Below are positions 24,395-36,794 of a DNA stretch of 64,000 nucleotides, piece after piece. The notes under the pieces were generated by a model, which had not been told where the DNA came from, searched no databases, and saw only the letters and a list, made by a program, of their open reading frames with translations. The position numbers and the translations under genes were made by a program. The stretch is from Nemania diffusa (taxonomy: Eukaryota; Ascomycota; Sordariomycetes; Xylariales; Xylariaceae): positions 3,720,001-3,784,000 of the forward strand of contig JBBPUQ010000005.1 of NCBI GenBank assembly GCA_038501195.1, in the 5' to 3' direction. The stretch's first letter is position 1. Each line of letters opens with the position of its first letter.

Positions 24395-25408
24395 ATGGTG
24401 GGCACACATGCCAACGGCTTCGAGCGAGACTCGCGGACGCCACTACTCGAGAAGTCTTCTCACTCTTGTCTTGAAACTCCCGAGACAAGCCAGTTTGGCC
24501 TTAAAAGCGTCATCGAAAAGCTAGCTTACATCCCTGAACTGATATGGATATTCACTGAAAGTAATTTCGACACGTTCGTCATCCCCAATACGGCGTTTGG
24601 CGTCTTGGGCGCGTTCGCCGCTTCTATGCTTACCGAGGGGTTACAGCGACCGCCTACCGCCCTCGAGATTCTCTGGCGCTTCCCCCTCGTGCTGGCCTTC
24701 AACTGGTACAGCGTCTTGATATTCGATCTCTCAAACCAGCGATCTTCCGAGTCCATTGAGGAGGACCTAATTAACAAGCCATGGCGTCCAATACCCACGG
24801 GGAAGGTCAGTGCCACTGAGGCGCGCCGGATCCTGCTCCTAGCGATCCCGCTGGTCCTACTATTCAACTATCTGCTCGGCGTCTGGAGGCAGGGGCTCTT
24901 CATCTTGATCCTCACTTGGATGTACAATGACATCAGAGGTGGTGACGAGGTCGTCCGCGACCTAATTATCTCAGTCGCCTACGGCATGTTCAACAGCGCG
25001 TCGCTGGAAATTGCGGTTGGGGGCGGCGAGTACACAGACGTCAACATCAGCCGTGGAGGCTTGATCTGGACTGCCATGATCAGCGCCGCCATCTTAACGA
25101 CTATGCAAGTGCAGGACCTAAAGGACCAAGCCGGAGACAGGACCCGTGGACGCCAGACCATTGCACTTTGGATAGGGGATCGGTTCTCACGCCTCTCGAT
25201 TGCCTTCTTCGTGGCCTTTTGGACGGCTGCATGCCTCTTCTTCTGGGACCTTAGGCCGTACGGATACGTAGTGCCGGCCGCGACAGGGGCTATGACAGCA
25301 TACCGGGTACTCTCCATGACAAGCCCCAAACAGGACGCCACTACTTGGCGGTGGTGGTGTGTTTGGACGATTACGCTTTATCTTTTACCAATCATCAGTC
25401 TCATTTGA
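24395..25408 (+). CDS. UbiA-superfamily membrane enzyme (fungal terpene cyclase / prenyltransferase type)
   Basis: A single-exon 337-aa polytopic membrane protein. The ATG at 24395 has a good context (AACCATGG); upstream in-frame sequence is not protein-like. UbiA enzymes bind isoprenyl diphosphates through two Asp-rich motifs. Here the first region reads NWYSVLIFDLSNQ then EEDLINKPWRPIPTG (about 103-135), and the second DLKDQAGDRTRGRQT (about 240-254). Hydrophobic helices fill most of the rest, with a Trp-rich last helix. The FDLSNQR...NKPWRPxPxG pattern resembles the fungal UbiA-like group that includes the fumagillin-pathway cyclase Fma-TC, rather than COX10 or COQ2. It could be a membrane sesquiterpene cyclase or a prenyltransferase. 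No other biosynthetic gene is within several kb, so there is no cluster to indicate the product. Confidence 0.85.
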   Translation: MVGTHANGFERDSRTPLLEKSSHSCLETPETSQFGLKSVIEKLAYIPELIWIFTESNFDTFVIPNTAFGVLGAFAASMLTEGLQRPPTALEILWRFPLVLAFNWYSVLIFDLSNQRSSESIEEDLINKPWRPIPTGKVSATEARRILLLAIPLVLLFNYLLGVWRQGLFILILTWMYNDIRGGDEVVRDLIISVAYGMFNSASLEIAVGGGEYTDVNISRGGLIWTAMISAAILTTMQVQDLKDQAGDRTRGRQTIALWIGDRFSRLSIAFFVAFWTAACLFFWDLRPYGYVVPAATGAMTAYRVLSMTSPKQDATTWRWWCVWTITLYLLPIISLI

Positions 25409-28400
25409 TGCTCGAGCTACGTCTTCGTGACGCGGGCTTGCATCAGGGGCTCCTTTTTCTTTCTATCCTCCCAGGTGGGAGAACAGTAATCGGGAACGGG
25501 CACAGCATGGAAGGGGAAAACGGGGAATAAGTAGCACAAGTTATATTGATGCATAAGTCTGGCAGGCAGGGTGGCGCTGGAGGCGTTCTCTTTGCCAGCC
25601 CGACTCAAGGCCCGACTCAGGCACTTTGTTTCAAGATGCTTACATTAACGACGCGACAAGTCCGCATTTTTATTTTGTTTAGATCTCAAACGTTGACTAC
25701 TTCTTTTGGGGGATATGGGAAAACATTCATTGTGTATATTTAGCGAGCGCAGCTTAGTTTCATGCCATAGAGTATTCTAAACCCCATTACAAAGACAGAT
25801 CTCTTCCATGCAACAGTCTCGACTCTCTTGGCAGTGTGACGGAAGATCGCACGCCCAAAGCCTACCATTCTAGAAACGTACGACGGCACGCTCCCGAAGG
25901 CGGCGCCTACATAATGCACATAATATAAAGGGGAGGAGGGCTTCATCCGTGGACCCGGCAAAGGGGACAAAAGGGGTCTCTGGACAGTCTCGCGCCCCGT
26001 TAGAACCCCAGGGTCCTACGCTGGGTGGGTTACATTGAACCTGCTCCACGTCGACGTGCATCTCAGTATAAAATGCCGACGATCCCATTCGTTACCACGA
26101 GGCCCTGCCGTGCCGGTCATAACAATGGTGCCAGACTTCAGACCCAGACGCTATAATGTGCAAATTCATTCACGCGACGTGCGCTGCATCCGCGGTCCAT
26201 CTCGAGGACTCGTAATTAATTACAACCAGCTTCGTCAACCTATCTGGCGACCCTCTGGCTATCCAATCTAAGCTTTTCATCACCATGCCTATTGCGAACC
26301 TACATATGTAGGTACTTGTACACATAGGTACAGAATGCAGGACACTTATGATACCTATAATATGCCAGGGGTCTAGGACCAGGTTACCCACTTCATCTCT
26401 ACACGACGGTATTGATCGCTCGCGGAGGAAGTACCACGCAGGTCAGAATTTGCCCTTATCTGAATAATCAAACTTAGCAGCTTGGTACCACGTATAGCGG
26501 GGATGGATCTTAATCTCTTCTCCCTAAACCCTTATTCTCTCTTCTTCCCTTACCCTTCAACACCGTCGTATCGCTTACGGGGCTAACAGCGACGGACGCT
26601 GTTTATTTCAAATCTCTTTTGTTAGCTCGAGAAGCATATTAGTGGGCGAAACCAAGACCACCGTTCTATTACATAGCGTATACTAGTATAAGTAAGTTAA
26701 AACTTCGCCTTAATTAGGCCTTATACTATCAGAAAGGCAGGGCCGTGATTGGTTCCCATGAGGTTCACCTTAAACACCCTCGTCGGCGCTAGTCCGACTT
26801 GGCATGTGAGTGTAAACAACAGTACGGTTCTTGTGTGTGTATGTACAGCAGCACTACTGCAGCAGAAATGTCGAGCATGAAATCCTGTGCCCACTCTAGA
26901 ATGCGAACTACCGAAACAGTCTAGGGGTCCGATTCACAAATCCCTCGGCACCAATACGATCGCCAGTGACGTGCCGTTTCAGGCCTTCCTGTGCCTCGCT
27001 TCTCGCCTATTTCGGGCGAGGCTGTCTACATCGAGAAGGAGGCCCGCCGTCTACCCGCCGAATTTAGACAACATGGGTATACAGAGTATAGTATATCCTG
27101 AGCGGGATTTCGGTGTTGCACCGCAGCCCGTCTGTCCGGGGACTTTTAATCACCCTCGACCGACCGGGGGACATGCCGGCTGGGTTAAGTTCCGATAACC
27201 AACATGAGGAGATTAACAAGCTTTCCCCTCGCTTGAACCCCAGGCTATAATAGAGGGAGTCGAATGAATTATACTATGAGGTCAGAGGTGAATGTGTGTT
27301 GGCGCTCAACGACCCCGTCGGCGTTGTATATACCCCTCATCAAATGGTCACAGCGATCTTTTCCAACTGCATATTCTACCCTCACCGCTATCATGCCTTT
27401 CCCTCCCCACCCGAGTACCTATATATAAACAAGTACACAGACACTCTCATAAGGACAAATCACTTTTTACCCTATTACCAACGAACTAATGTGGGAATAG
27501 CATCTCCGGACGGTAGCGAGCTATGTTGGTCACAACATACAGGTTAACCACTACTCAAAATAGAAGCCATATGGTACTCCTCCAACTGCAGATCTGGAAA
27601 ATCTTCCAGTGCATGTGATCCGCTATTCGAATACTAGATTCGTCGTTATGCATGGAGATAGGATCACTACTACCTACGTACGTGGCGCCAGCAATGCTTT
27701 AAGGTGCTCATCAACAGACGGCGCCCCCCACCGCGGGAAATGCGGCCACTGTGTTGGGTCGTCAGTATCAGCTAACAATCTGGGGGGGATCCTCGTGTTA
27801 GACCAACATGAAGCTAGATCATGCAAGAGCGGCTTGGTATTGAACAGCCAACTGACCTAATGATCTGTCTAGTCATTCACAGAAAGGGCAATTGATCAGT
27901 AGACGTCTATGTCCCTCAGGAAACGGATAGGGCGCCAAGGCATCGAAGGATGAGTTGTATTTTAGTTACTAACAAGTAGTAGGATATGGTCAACTTGGCC
28001 TCCTTCCTCGGTCAGGCGGGATAATTCACGGCCATCGTTATGTATACCGGAGAGAGCCGCGAGAACCGTTATGCGGTCTGTATGCCTCATAGATCATCGC
28101 TAGTGCATATAGGCGATGATGCTTCTCAAATTATGGTGATTGGAGTCGTTCTAATATTGTTGGTCCTACTGATTACTCTCCCGGTTGCAGGGGCAGATGA
28201 TATAAGAGTATAGATACTGTGGAAGAAGGTTTCCTTCGAACTCGAAGGCAAAAAGGATTAGCAAGCGCCTTATACTCAAGTAGCAAGCATCCAACGACAG
28301 AGCACTTAAAGATTAGGTAATACTTCTAAGTGCCGCGTATAATTTGATCAGGATATTTCCATCATCTCTATACCAAATCTGTTCGATATACGCATTGAAG

Positions 28401-29926
28401 AAATATTTCTCACCCTACACGGTCTTATCACCAGAGCCTCTACAACTATTCCGCGTGACAGCTTAATATCTAATGAGGAGAACTTTAGTTATAGACAGAC
28501 CAGGAGTCTCACATTAAGGCCTCGGTGTCCCAATTTTCACGTAGAATACGTGTTCTAGCTCTTGGGGGCAAAGGGCTTTCTCTCACACACGGAAGTAGGC
28601 TCATCTATACGTCTCCACGGTAGTTTTGAACATTCAGAGTATGACATAAAAATGCAAAACGCGCTATATAGTACTTCACGATGTATAGCAGCCAGCTGGG
28701 TAAATGTGTCAGTCCATTTAGAAGAGATATCCAGGCACTTAGGTTTCGAGACTGGTATTTTACACCTTGTAGTTACTCATAGATACCAGAATATGCCTGA
28801 TATTCCTTGACTGGAATCCCTATTTCACCCCTGCTACGTCGCTTTCTAATTATTACTATTTTATAAACAGTTATTATTAACTAAGCCAAGTTACTAACTT
28901 GCTTGTCTACGTAACATAGAGATAAAGAGCCAGTAATTGTGAAATGTCAGAAGCCGTCAGCTGAATACCAAAATGAAGTAGTCTAATGCTCTATCTAGGC
29001 ATAGTACCCTTTCGAGCTTCACAAGGCTTTAAAGCTAGGCGCCAGATACGAATGCCATACCACTATTTAGTTTCTTAGCTGATCTTTAGAATTACAACGG
29101 CTCAATCATAATCAAACATAGCCGCCTAGGTTAGGCTGAATTCCTAGATATCAACAGCGTAATCTTAAAACCAATTCTTTAAAACCTCACCAGGTCTAGG
29201 TTGAACATAGAGCACTATTACTACGGGTGAACACCTATGCTCCCTAATATAAAAATACGGTAATTATATAAATATATCAATAATACTTTTAGATTCTAGG
29301 GGTGTAGAAGCTAATTAGGAGTACTCTTAAACTCTACTTACTACCGTGTCAAGATAAGTGCCATGATCCCTACTCGCGACCTCGGTTAACTGCAGCCACG
29401 TTAAACAAAATAAGTATGTTGTTTTACAAAGTATTAGTCACAGGATTGGACTAGTTAGATCTCCTCTTGTAACACCAAGTATTTAAGACATATCAATGAT
29501 AGTGGGCCAAGAATCTACGAAGATGTCTAAGATTACCTAATACGTCCGCAGCGTTCCTTGTCAGCATTCTATCTGCTAATCCGAAAAGCTATATGTTGCG
29601 TCTTTTTATTAATCAGGTCCTATACCTTGATTAAAGAACATCAAGTAGTCTCATATACGGTCGTTATGGCCATCACCATGCTCTTTTGCCTAAATGTGAG
29701 TGAACTGCCGAGTATAACGAATGTCACTAGTAAGATATGTAACATGATGAAGCATTTAGATACCTGGACTAGAAGAGATGAGATTGCTACGAGACCAAAA
29801 TGGTATAAACAAAATAAAAAAGCGATGCTAAGCCTCCTGACGTAACCCAACCCTCGAATACTGGCGCCCCCTATGCTCTTCGGGGGGCTCTAGGAACTCT
29901 GCTACGTAGAGGCCCGGGCGTAAAGT

Positions 29927-29969
<43 letters not shown>

Positions 29970-30288
29970 AGAATACTGGTTTCCTGTTAAGATTTGACCT
30001 GGTTAGACCTTTATTTGCCTATGCCTTACGGAGCGCTTGTTAGACAGTAAACCTACTAGGTAGGACCACTAGGGTAATTCTACAATAGAGATAGGGGGTG
30101 AGTGAAGTCACTGTGTTGAAAGTTTTGGCAGATAATCAAATCATGTGAGTAAAAGAAATAGGGAGATGCTGTATGTCATAGAGCGTCATATAATAATCGT
30201 CCGATGTCATGGTCGGTATCAAACGCTACTTCTAATAATTTTGTGTACATTGGGGTATCATGATGTATTCCAACTATGCCGCCGATCA
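25409..30288. other. Gene desert of about 4.9 kb
   Basis: No supportable gene. The 28.1-29.6 kb part is AT-rich with many TA steps and could be an old mutated repeat, but no element ends are recognisable. A short CpG-rich patch lies near 26.9-27.2 kb. A (CA)n microsatellite is at 29931-29967. TAGGTA-type words recur (for example near 26302). Confidence 0.5.
29931..29967. repeat. (CA)n microsatellite
   Basis: An uninterrupted run of 18.5 CA units, the only long dinucleotide repeat in the window. Confidence 0.97.
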
Positions 30289-31689
30289 TTAATGCATCCG
30301 ATAAGTATCTCTATTTAAAGCTTGTGTCGATGTGGATGTGGATCTCGACTGAGTCGGCCTGTCCAGGCTCCGAGTCCTATCATCCTCCACGACTATCGTC
30401 GTGACGACTTCCATCTGGATGGCGTTGCGCTCCAGGGGAGTCAAGGATGTCTGGCTTAGAGTCTTCCCCAGCCTCGCGTCCCTCCGCCCCTGAAGCTCCG
30501 GGTCGCCTAGTATCCGCCACCAACCGCCCGTAGGCGGCTTCCGGGGCTGCTCGTTGCGGCCGCCGCGCACCCACACCGTGTTCCCGAACGTATTGGGCGT
30601 CCAGTTCATGAACGCGAACGTCATGACGCCCGTGTCCTCCTTGCCCAGGTCGTCTCCATGCGCAAAGACGATTGATCGCCGACTCGTGGTGAAGAGCAGG
30701 ACGTCTAGCCAGCCGTTGCTCGCCGCCAGCGCGCCGGCGAAGCAGAAATAGCCGAGCGACGGCTCCCTGCCTGCCATGGTCGCCACGCGGCCGATGGCTA
30801 GGGGTAATATGCATATTAAATAAATGACGGGGTACACCAGGAATGCCGGGTGGTATCCGCTGTTTTTCGTGCCTGCTAGGTCGCCGCGCTTTTGTTGGCG
30901 ACGTAGCGATATGAATATGGCCGTGTAAAGCGTCCACGACACGACAATGCTAATGAATATGAATATGTAATGTGTGAGAAGTCGGATGTCGCCGTATGCC
31001 CGGTTGATCCAGCACCATGCGCCAGCGCGAACGAAAAAGCCTCCAGCCGAGGCGCCGTTCAAAGTGCCGGCTAGCGGTAAGAGCGATATAAGATATACAA
31101 ATGTCCACAACAAACCTATAAAAAGGTAAAGCTTTTTATGTGGAGGGCGGTAGTCGTAGACGATCGAGTAGAATGTGTGAATAGCGACGGCCGACATAAA
31201 ACAACTCGAGGAGAGATCGCCCGTCGAGATGAAGAGACCCTGTGCAAAGCAGACCCCAGTCGAGGCCTGGATGCCATTTTGGGCAACCCACGCTGTACTC
31301 AAAGCGAAAGCAGTTGCCTGATGCATGTCGGCAATAAGAAGATTCACGATGAGTACGATAAACTGATTCGGATAATAGGATTGTTCGGTGTCCTTTGGCT
31401 GTGTAAGTGATGCTGCATATATCACAGGATCTGAGCTTGCTAGCTTGGCGGCATCGTGAGCAGGCCCGAACTCGATCGGTCCGTTCGCAAATATGTGCCC
31501 GGGGGCTCTGCTGCTACGGTCCCTACCATCCTTTCTCCCTAACCTCCATATTGCGACCTTGTAAGTCAAGTAGAGGAATAATACCAGCGCCGAGTAAAAG
31601 GAGGCGAGAGCGAAGATGCTGATGGCAATGGAGCCCGCGTGTACCACGGGTGGTAAGGGCACGAGACTGCCGCTTTCACCTTCGGCCAT
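30289..31689 (-). CDS. Seven-helix GPCR-like receptor (Git3/cAMP-receptor-like)
   Basis: A single-exon 466-aa membrane protein with seven predicted helices at about residues 17-48, 110-134, 145-178, 187-207, 239-262, 282-305 and 311-336. Cys147 at the head of helix 3 (GVCFAQG) and Cys226 in the second outer loop (AGAWCWINR) fit the classical GPCR disulfide. Signatures such as NQFIVLIVNLLIADMHQ and FISTGDLSSSCF match the fungal Git3/cAMP-receptor-like group, which senses nutrients and signals through heterotrimeric G proteins at the plasma membrane. The first inner loop is long (about 60 residues) and the tail of about 130 residues is Ser/Thr-rich, as expected for a regulated tail. The ATG at 31689 has a strong context (GCCATGG). 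Ligand and G-alpha partner are unknown. Confidence 0.85.
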   Translation of the reverse strand: MAEGESGSLVPLPPVVHAGSIAISIFALASFYSALVLFLYLTYKVAIWRLGRKDGRDRSSRAPGHIFANGPIEFGPAHDAAKLASSDPVIYAASLTQPKDTEQSYYPNQFIVLIVNLLIADMHQATAFALSTAWVAQNGIQASTGVCFAQGLFISTGDLSSSCFMSAVAIHTFYSIVYDYRPPHKKLYLFIGLLWTFVYLISLLPLAGTLNGASAGGFFVRAGAWCWINRAYGDIRLLTHYIFIFISIVVSWTLYTAIFISLRRQQKRGDLAGTKNSGYHPAFLVYPVIYLICILPLAIGRVATMAGREPSLGYFCFAGALAASNGWLDVLLFTTSRRSIVFAHGDDLGKEDTGVMTFAFMNWTPNTFGNTVWVRGGRNEQPRKPPTGGWWRILGDPELQGRRDARLGKTLSQTSLTPLERNAIQMEVVTTIVVEDDRTRSLDRPTQSRSTSTSTQALNRDTYRMH

Positions 31690-33273
31690 GGCAAGACGTC
31701 GGACTCAACGTCCGAATTTGACGAAGCCGTTCGTCTCGTGTAAATGTCGTCGTTGTAGAAGTTGAGAGCGGTTTTGATACCACTTAGGTAGAAGAGAGAT
31801 AAAGGAGCGGAAGCCTGGGGCCAGGGGAGCCTTGGCACTTTATGAAGAGGCAACTATTACAAGGCCGAGGCAGTAACGACATATGTTTCCCAAGACCATG
31901 GTTCAAAGTCGGGGTTTGGCGGGCCAGTCCTTGGACCGATGATCGATCGAAGTGGCTTCTCCGAGCAGCGGTTAGACTCTTATCTCAAACGCGCGAGAGG
32001 CTCGGGACTGCTTGGATTTCTATATAAGACTGACATCTTATGCTCTACGTATACGCTAGCATGGTTTCAAAGCGCCGTATCCACGTGGGTCAACGTTGGC
32101 TTGGCGGCAGTTCAGCTCTGATCCAATCCTGCACGAAATACGGACATATACATGGCTCCGGGTCAAGGAGTAAACCCATGATTTGTCGACGCCACCTCCA
32201 GTCCAAATATGGGCCTAACGTTTAGGGTTGGAGTCGGTTATGGTACCTGCAGATGAAGCTTCTAGGTTGACTAGCTTCTTTAACCTTAACCACATCTACT
32301 CTAGTACGACGTTGTATGGAGGGTTCTAATCATTAGGTATGAACATCGTCATGTTACTCCTTCGAGAAGGCATTTACGAACTCTTCGCAGACCTACATAC
32401 TGTATGTTATTACACATACTGTGGTTTGACCCAGGGAGTTATAGTGTACTGTGCAAAACACAATACAGGTGTAATAATAGCTCAGCTCCCTCGATTTAAC
32501 ATGATCTGTATTGCCTACCAAAGGCAAGAGGACTTTCGTGTACTGTAGGCATGTAAGCACTGTCAGACTGACGGCTCGCAATTTTCACTACGATATAAAT
32601 AATGCAGCTGAGCCCAGTTGGCATCAGCAAGCCTACACACAGCCACCAGCCTACAGGTCATCATTAGCACTATTAGGCATCTATGGGTGAGTATGCCTAC
32701 CTACCTAGCCAGATGTATGTACATAGGTAGCTAGTAGACGTGAATCTATAGGCCTCAACTTACACATGCCGGCTACCTTGCTTACCGAGTTATTCAACCT
32801 AAGTACGTACGTAAGTATTTGGAAAATGCCGCCAAGCTCTCATCATTATACTTACCCGAGGTTTCAATAGGAACTGCTGATAAATTATCATTATAGTCTA
32901 GCTTTTAAACGTAGGGCGCCTTGGCTCAAGACCACATTAGACCGGTAGTGTAATCCTAAAGTTAGAGTGCCTAGACTACCACCTAGTGGGAATTTTGTTT
33001 ACCCTAGATCCCAGGAAATTCGTGTTACAACCAACCAGCTGTAGAAGCAATCTACCACTACTATATCTAATTAGTGGTCGCATAAATAATCTTCTATATA
33101 GTTATGTGCATCATACAATTGCGGTCTCTCCGTGCGCCTCTCCGACTCAAGCTACCCGGAGTAGCAAGAAAACAGCGAAGAGTTGACAGTGCGAGACATA
33201 GTCTGCCGACGAGACAGCCTACTTCCCTTGAGCCGAAAAGAAGACGCAAACCAACAACGACGGCATTTATCAG

Positions 33274-33292
33274 CTATCTAGAATCTAGATAG
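33274..33292. repeat. Short hairpin
   Basis: CTATCTAG and CTAGATAG are perfect 8-bp reverse complements separated by AAT. The arm shares the CTATCTA word with the hairpin at 20555. Confidence 0.7.
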
Positions 33293-36200
33293 TGTATGCA
33301 AACCCAGAGACTTGGTAACGTCCCTAATCCTGGCCAACCCCGTCACGAGATGAGTAAATCCTGTAGATCATTGTTCTGGATTGGTGATAGCAGCCAGGTT
33401 AGTATATTGTAGTTCGGTTCGCTTGTGACAGGCCTAGGATGTTGCCATTACCGAGAAACGCTCGTTAGTCGATCTAGTCTAGATGTGTGTGGTTTTTTTT
33501 GCGCGATGGTGCCGAGTTCCGCTTCTATCCTTTATCACTATCGCTATTTTTTGCTAGACCGAGAAATGCAGAGAAAATTCAACTATATGGATGCCCTATT
33601 ATGCATATGCCATTATATCGTGCCTCTTATTCAGTGTATTCTCGTTGTTAAACCTACTGTCCCTCAATTCGACATCGAGCAAATAGGAAATATGTGAGAC
33701 ACAAATGCCTGCAATTCCCCACGTGTGTCTAAAAAAAGACAGAGGGTTCCAGGAATCCCTACCACTCTGCTGTAAGCCTGTGACCAACCAGTGGGTAGGA
33801 TCAGGAGTTCTATATGCACCATCGCATTGTAAGATCCACTTCTATCAAGTTACAAATCCTCCAGGCGAGAGTCTAGAGAGATAACAGATTGCGAATGTAG
33901 CCACAATAGGTAGGTACTGTAGCACTCACTGCAGATGCATCGACAAAGTCCATGAACGATTACTTTGCCCCTGCAAATATTACCCCTCTATTTACATCGC
34001 GTTACCAAACGGTTGGGACGCTTTTTTAAAGAAAAGAAAAAAATGCAAGCCGACCGGTCGGTGGCGGTTGTGATCTTCGCCTTTGCATTGTTCTCGGTGC
34101 TATCGGAGGAAACATCAAGGCGGATATAACGTAGCTCCGAACACGTATCACTACCTACCTGTAGGCACTTACCTACATGTATCTTAGCCTTAGCTACTAG
34201 AGTTGTAGACCTTAACTAACTTTTTTCATACTATATTCTTGACCTACCTAAATGTAGGCAATCTGATTAATGGGTAATCGACAGTCAGGTTTTGCTAGCT
34301 CTCGGCAAAGAGAAAAAGCACAGTTCCAGAAGCCGACTACTGCACACCCTAGGTTCAATTACTATCTAGCGTATTACCAAAAGGACAACTTGGCTGGATT
34401 GGTATTAGAGGTAGCCACATTGGCAATCCTTTGCAAAGAGCGAACATCCTCCGGCCGGCAACGATGTAACTCGTCGACCTTAGCCAGCCAACCAGCGAAC
34501 CAGGCTCGTGCCAAGACATCTGGTCGAAACTCACGATAGCTATCGGTTAGCAATTCTCACACCTCGCTCATACTTAGTAGGTCGTGCTTACTACCGACGT
34601 GAGATGCCAAGGACCTAATACTGCCAGCGTCTTCCTCTCGCGTTCCTTTCAGAGCACCCTCGCACTCTTCCTCGGCACTCCGCACCCCGATCGGCCTATC
34701 GTGGTTTTTTTTTCTAGCTATCTAGTATCGCTGCCAGTCGGTGTAGGCGGTCAGCCAGCCCGTTGCAGAACCACACTACACCCGGCTGTTTCGCGTGGGA
34801 ATGTTCGGCAGTGGTAAGAGCACGATGATTCGCGAATCGTGTTATCACCCAAATATAAGTAAGATAGCTACGGATATTATTCTTCTTTTACATAGTACAC
34901 ATGTCTAGCAAGGTAGCATTATGCTTTACACAGCCAGAACCAATCCTGAGAAGGTACGCGTAGGTATTCTCTTTACACCCACCATCATGGCCTCAGCGCC
35001 ACAATACTACTGTATGGCCGCACAGATTCCCTCGTGAAACACGCATCCACATGCATCGTGAATCTAGACATCCCACTGGGACGATCCCTACCACCTACTA
35101 TATCCTTCCCCTCCCCCGCCAACACGGCTTCATCTAACACATTCACGGACGGACTCCGAAGACCTTCCACTTCCCTCTTAGCCTCCTAATAAGCCAATGA
35201 GCGAACACGCATTCATTCACTCGCCCCGAGACTCCGGATAGTGGCTCAACAAGCGAGCGCATATCGTCTACGCATCATGCGGATAATAATAGCTACCAGC
35301 TATAAGGACTCCGAACCGTCTCCGTACTAACGCGGCTGGCTGGATCCAACCTCGATTTGATGCTGTCTCTCGTCGAGCACGGGATTTGATTATGATACCT
35401 ATGTACCAAATACCCTGCGCCGCAGACTTTTGCATGACGTGGCGCTGGCAATGTGACTCTGTTGACCGTAACTGCGTGGCTAGCACGCAGAGGAGAGCGT
35501 GGTCTTGCGGCTACGCCGCTGGCATGCGTCTGATCTGTTCGATCCTTCCAGAAGAAACTACGTACGCAAGGGGATTAAATCAAATAATTAACATGGGAGA
35601 GAAGAGATGCGAAATAGAGACCAAAGCTGTGCCCAAATGAATTTTTGACGTATCTTTTACCTAATTTCGTCCTAGGCGGCTAATTCAACGTACCACCAGA
35701 TCCATCGCGGACTCTTGGTGGGGACTTCGAACCCTCTTCGACGAGTCTGTCTAGGTATCTCGGCCGCTACTTTGGTCTTGTTTGATTTACGAGCTTGATG
35801 GAGGCAATGTTATTAACTGATTATAAGAAGTGCAGGGGTATACCTGGCCAGCGATCCCATTCGCTTAAAATTGCTATTCTGTCCCGACTCCGAGATAATA
35901 AGTAAGAGGAAATAAGTCATCAAGCTCCCTGATACTCGATCGCGATGTTACCTAAGTGGGTTGGCCCAGGTCTAGAGTAGCACTCGTAATGCAGGGAGTG
36001 AGTCTCATCGAGATAATTACAAGGTGTTACAGTTGCATCGCGGGGAGATCTTGCATTGTTAGATGCATCTACGCCTTACACTTGCTTCCGCTCTTACCTT
36101 CTTTTCAGCTTGGCCGCGAGGAGCGCTATCAGCCAGTCGTCTCGCTAGATCCCTGCATGTCTGAGTGTCAAGAATGAAGAGCACATATCAACTACGTATA

Positions 36201-36489
36201 CAGTTATACCCTGTCGTGACTGGGTCATGCATTGTCAGCTACCCCGAGAATCAAGTCACCACGTAGACACAATGGTTGCGAAGAGAGATGCCATTAACTT
36301 CACTAGGTAACCCGAGAAATCTGCGAGTAATAAGACCAGTTCTCAAACGCCTTAGGATCAGATGTGCCAGATTGGCCATGCATTTTGCCAGCGGTTACAA
36401 ACTCCTCGATCTCTTCTCTCTTTTGCTACAGTATTGCCAAAGGGAGTGATCTCCATCTCTTGTTTTCCAGTCCTCTCAGTATTCATTCC

Positions 36490-36517
36490 TTTTTTTTTTT
36501 CTTTTTCTTCTTTTTTG
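36490..36517. repeat. T-rich low-complexity tract
   Basis: Almost pure thymine with scattered cytosines on the plus strand. It lies just past the 3' end of the minus-strand gene that stops at 36795. Confidence 0.8.
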
Positions 36518-36794
36518 CGTTTCCAACGTATAACCGCCTTAATCACCAGGCTGTATCTGACCCATTTGCTGACAGGCTGCTACCAGTGAGGCAAGCGTAG
36601 CCTAGGACAGAGGAGGGTGTTGCAAGAATGCACTACGCCATCTAGAAAGTAGATAGACTGGTGGTGAACATTCATACGAGCAGATGATGCCTTCCATCCG
36701 AATAGTAACTTTTTCTCGCAGTTCTTTGGTAGACATGGGAAGCCAGGTGCCTATTCATCGAGCAAGAAAAAGAAACATCTTGTCCCTCTTCCAC

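Larger units (their letters stand above)
31690..36794. other. Gene desert of about 5.1 kb
   Basis: No gene is supported. It contains several TAGGTA/TACCTA clusters (near 32694, 33907 and 34150), a CTATCTAG hairpin at 33274-33292 and a T-rich tract near 36490-36517. A TTCGAA-containing sequence near 35726 was checked as a tRNA T-arm and failed. The 31690-31860 part is the likely promoter of the minus-strand receptor gene. Confidence 0.5.

Noticed and set aside
26887..27198. 103-codon frame in a CpG-rich patch
   Set aside because: No domain, poor start context and no homologue known to me; considered also as rRNA debris without any match I could recognise.
28800..29560. RIP-mutated transposon
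   Set aside because: AT-rich with many TA steps, but CpG sites persist and no transposon protein or repeat end is recognisable. It needs a repeat copy for comparison.
35715..35755. tRNA T-arm-like sequence around a TTCGAA
   Set aside because: The T-stem has mismatches and there is no A-box or acceptor stem at the right distance.
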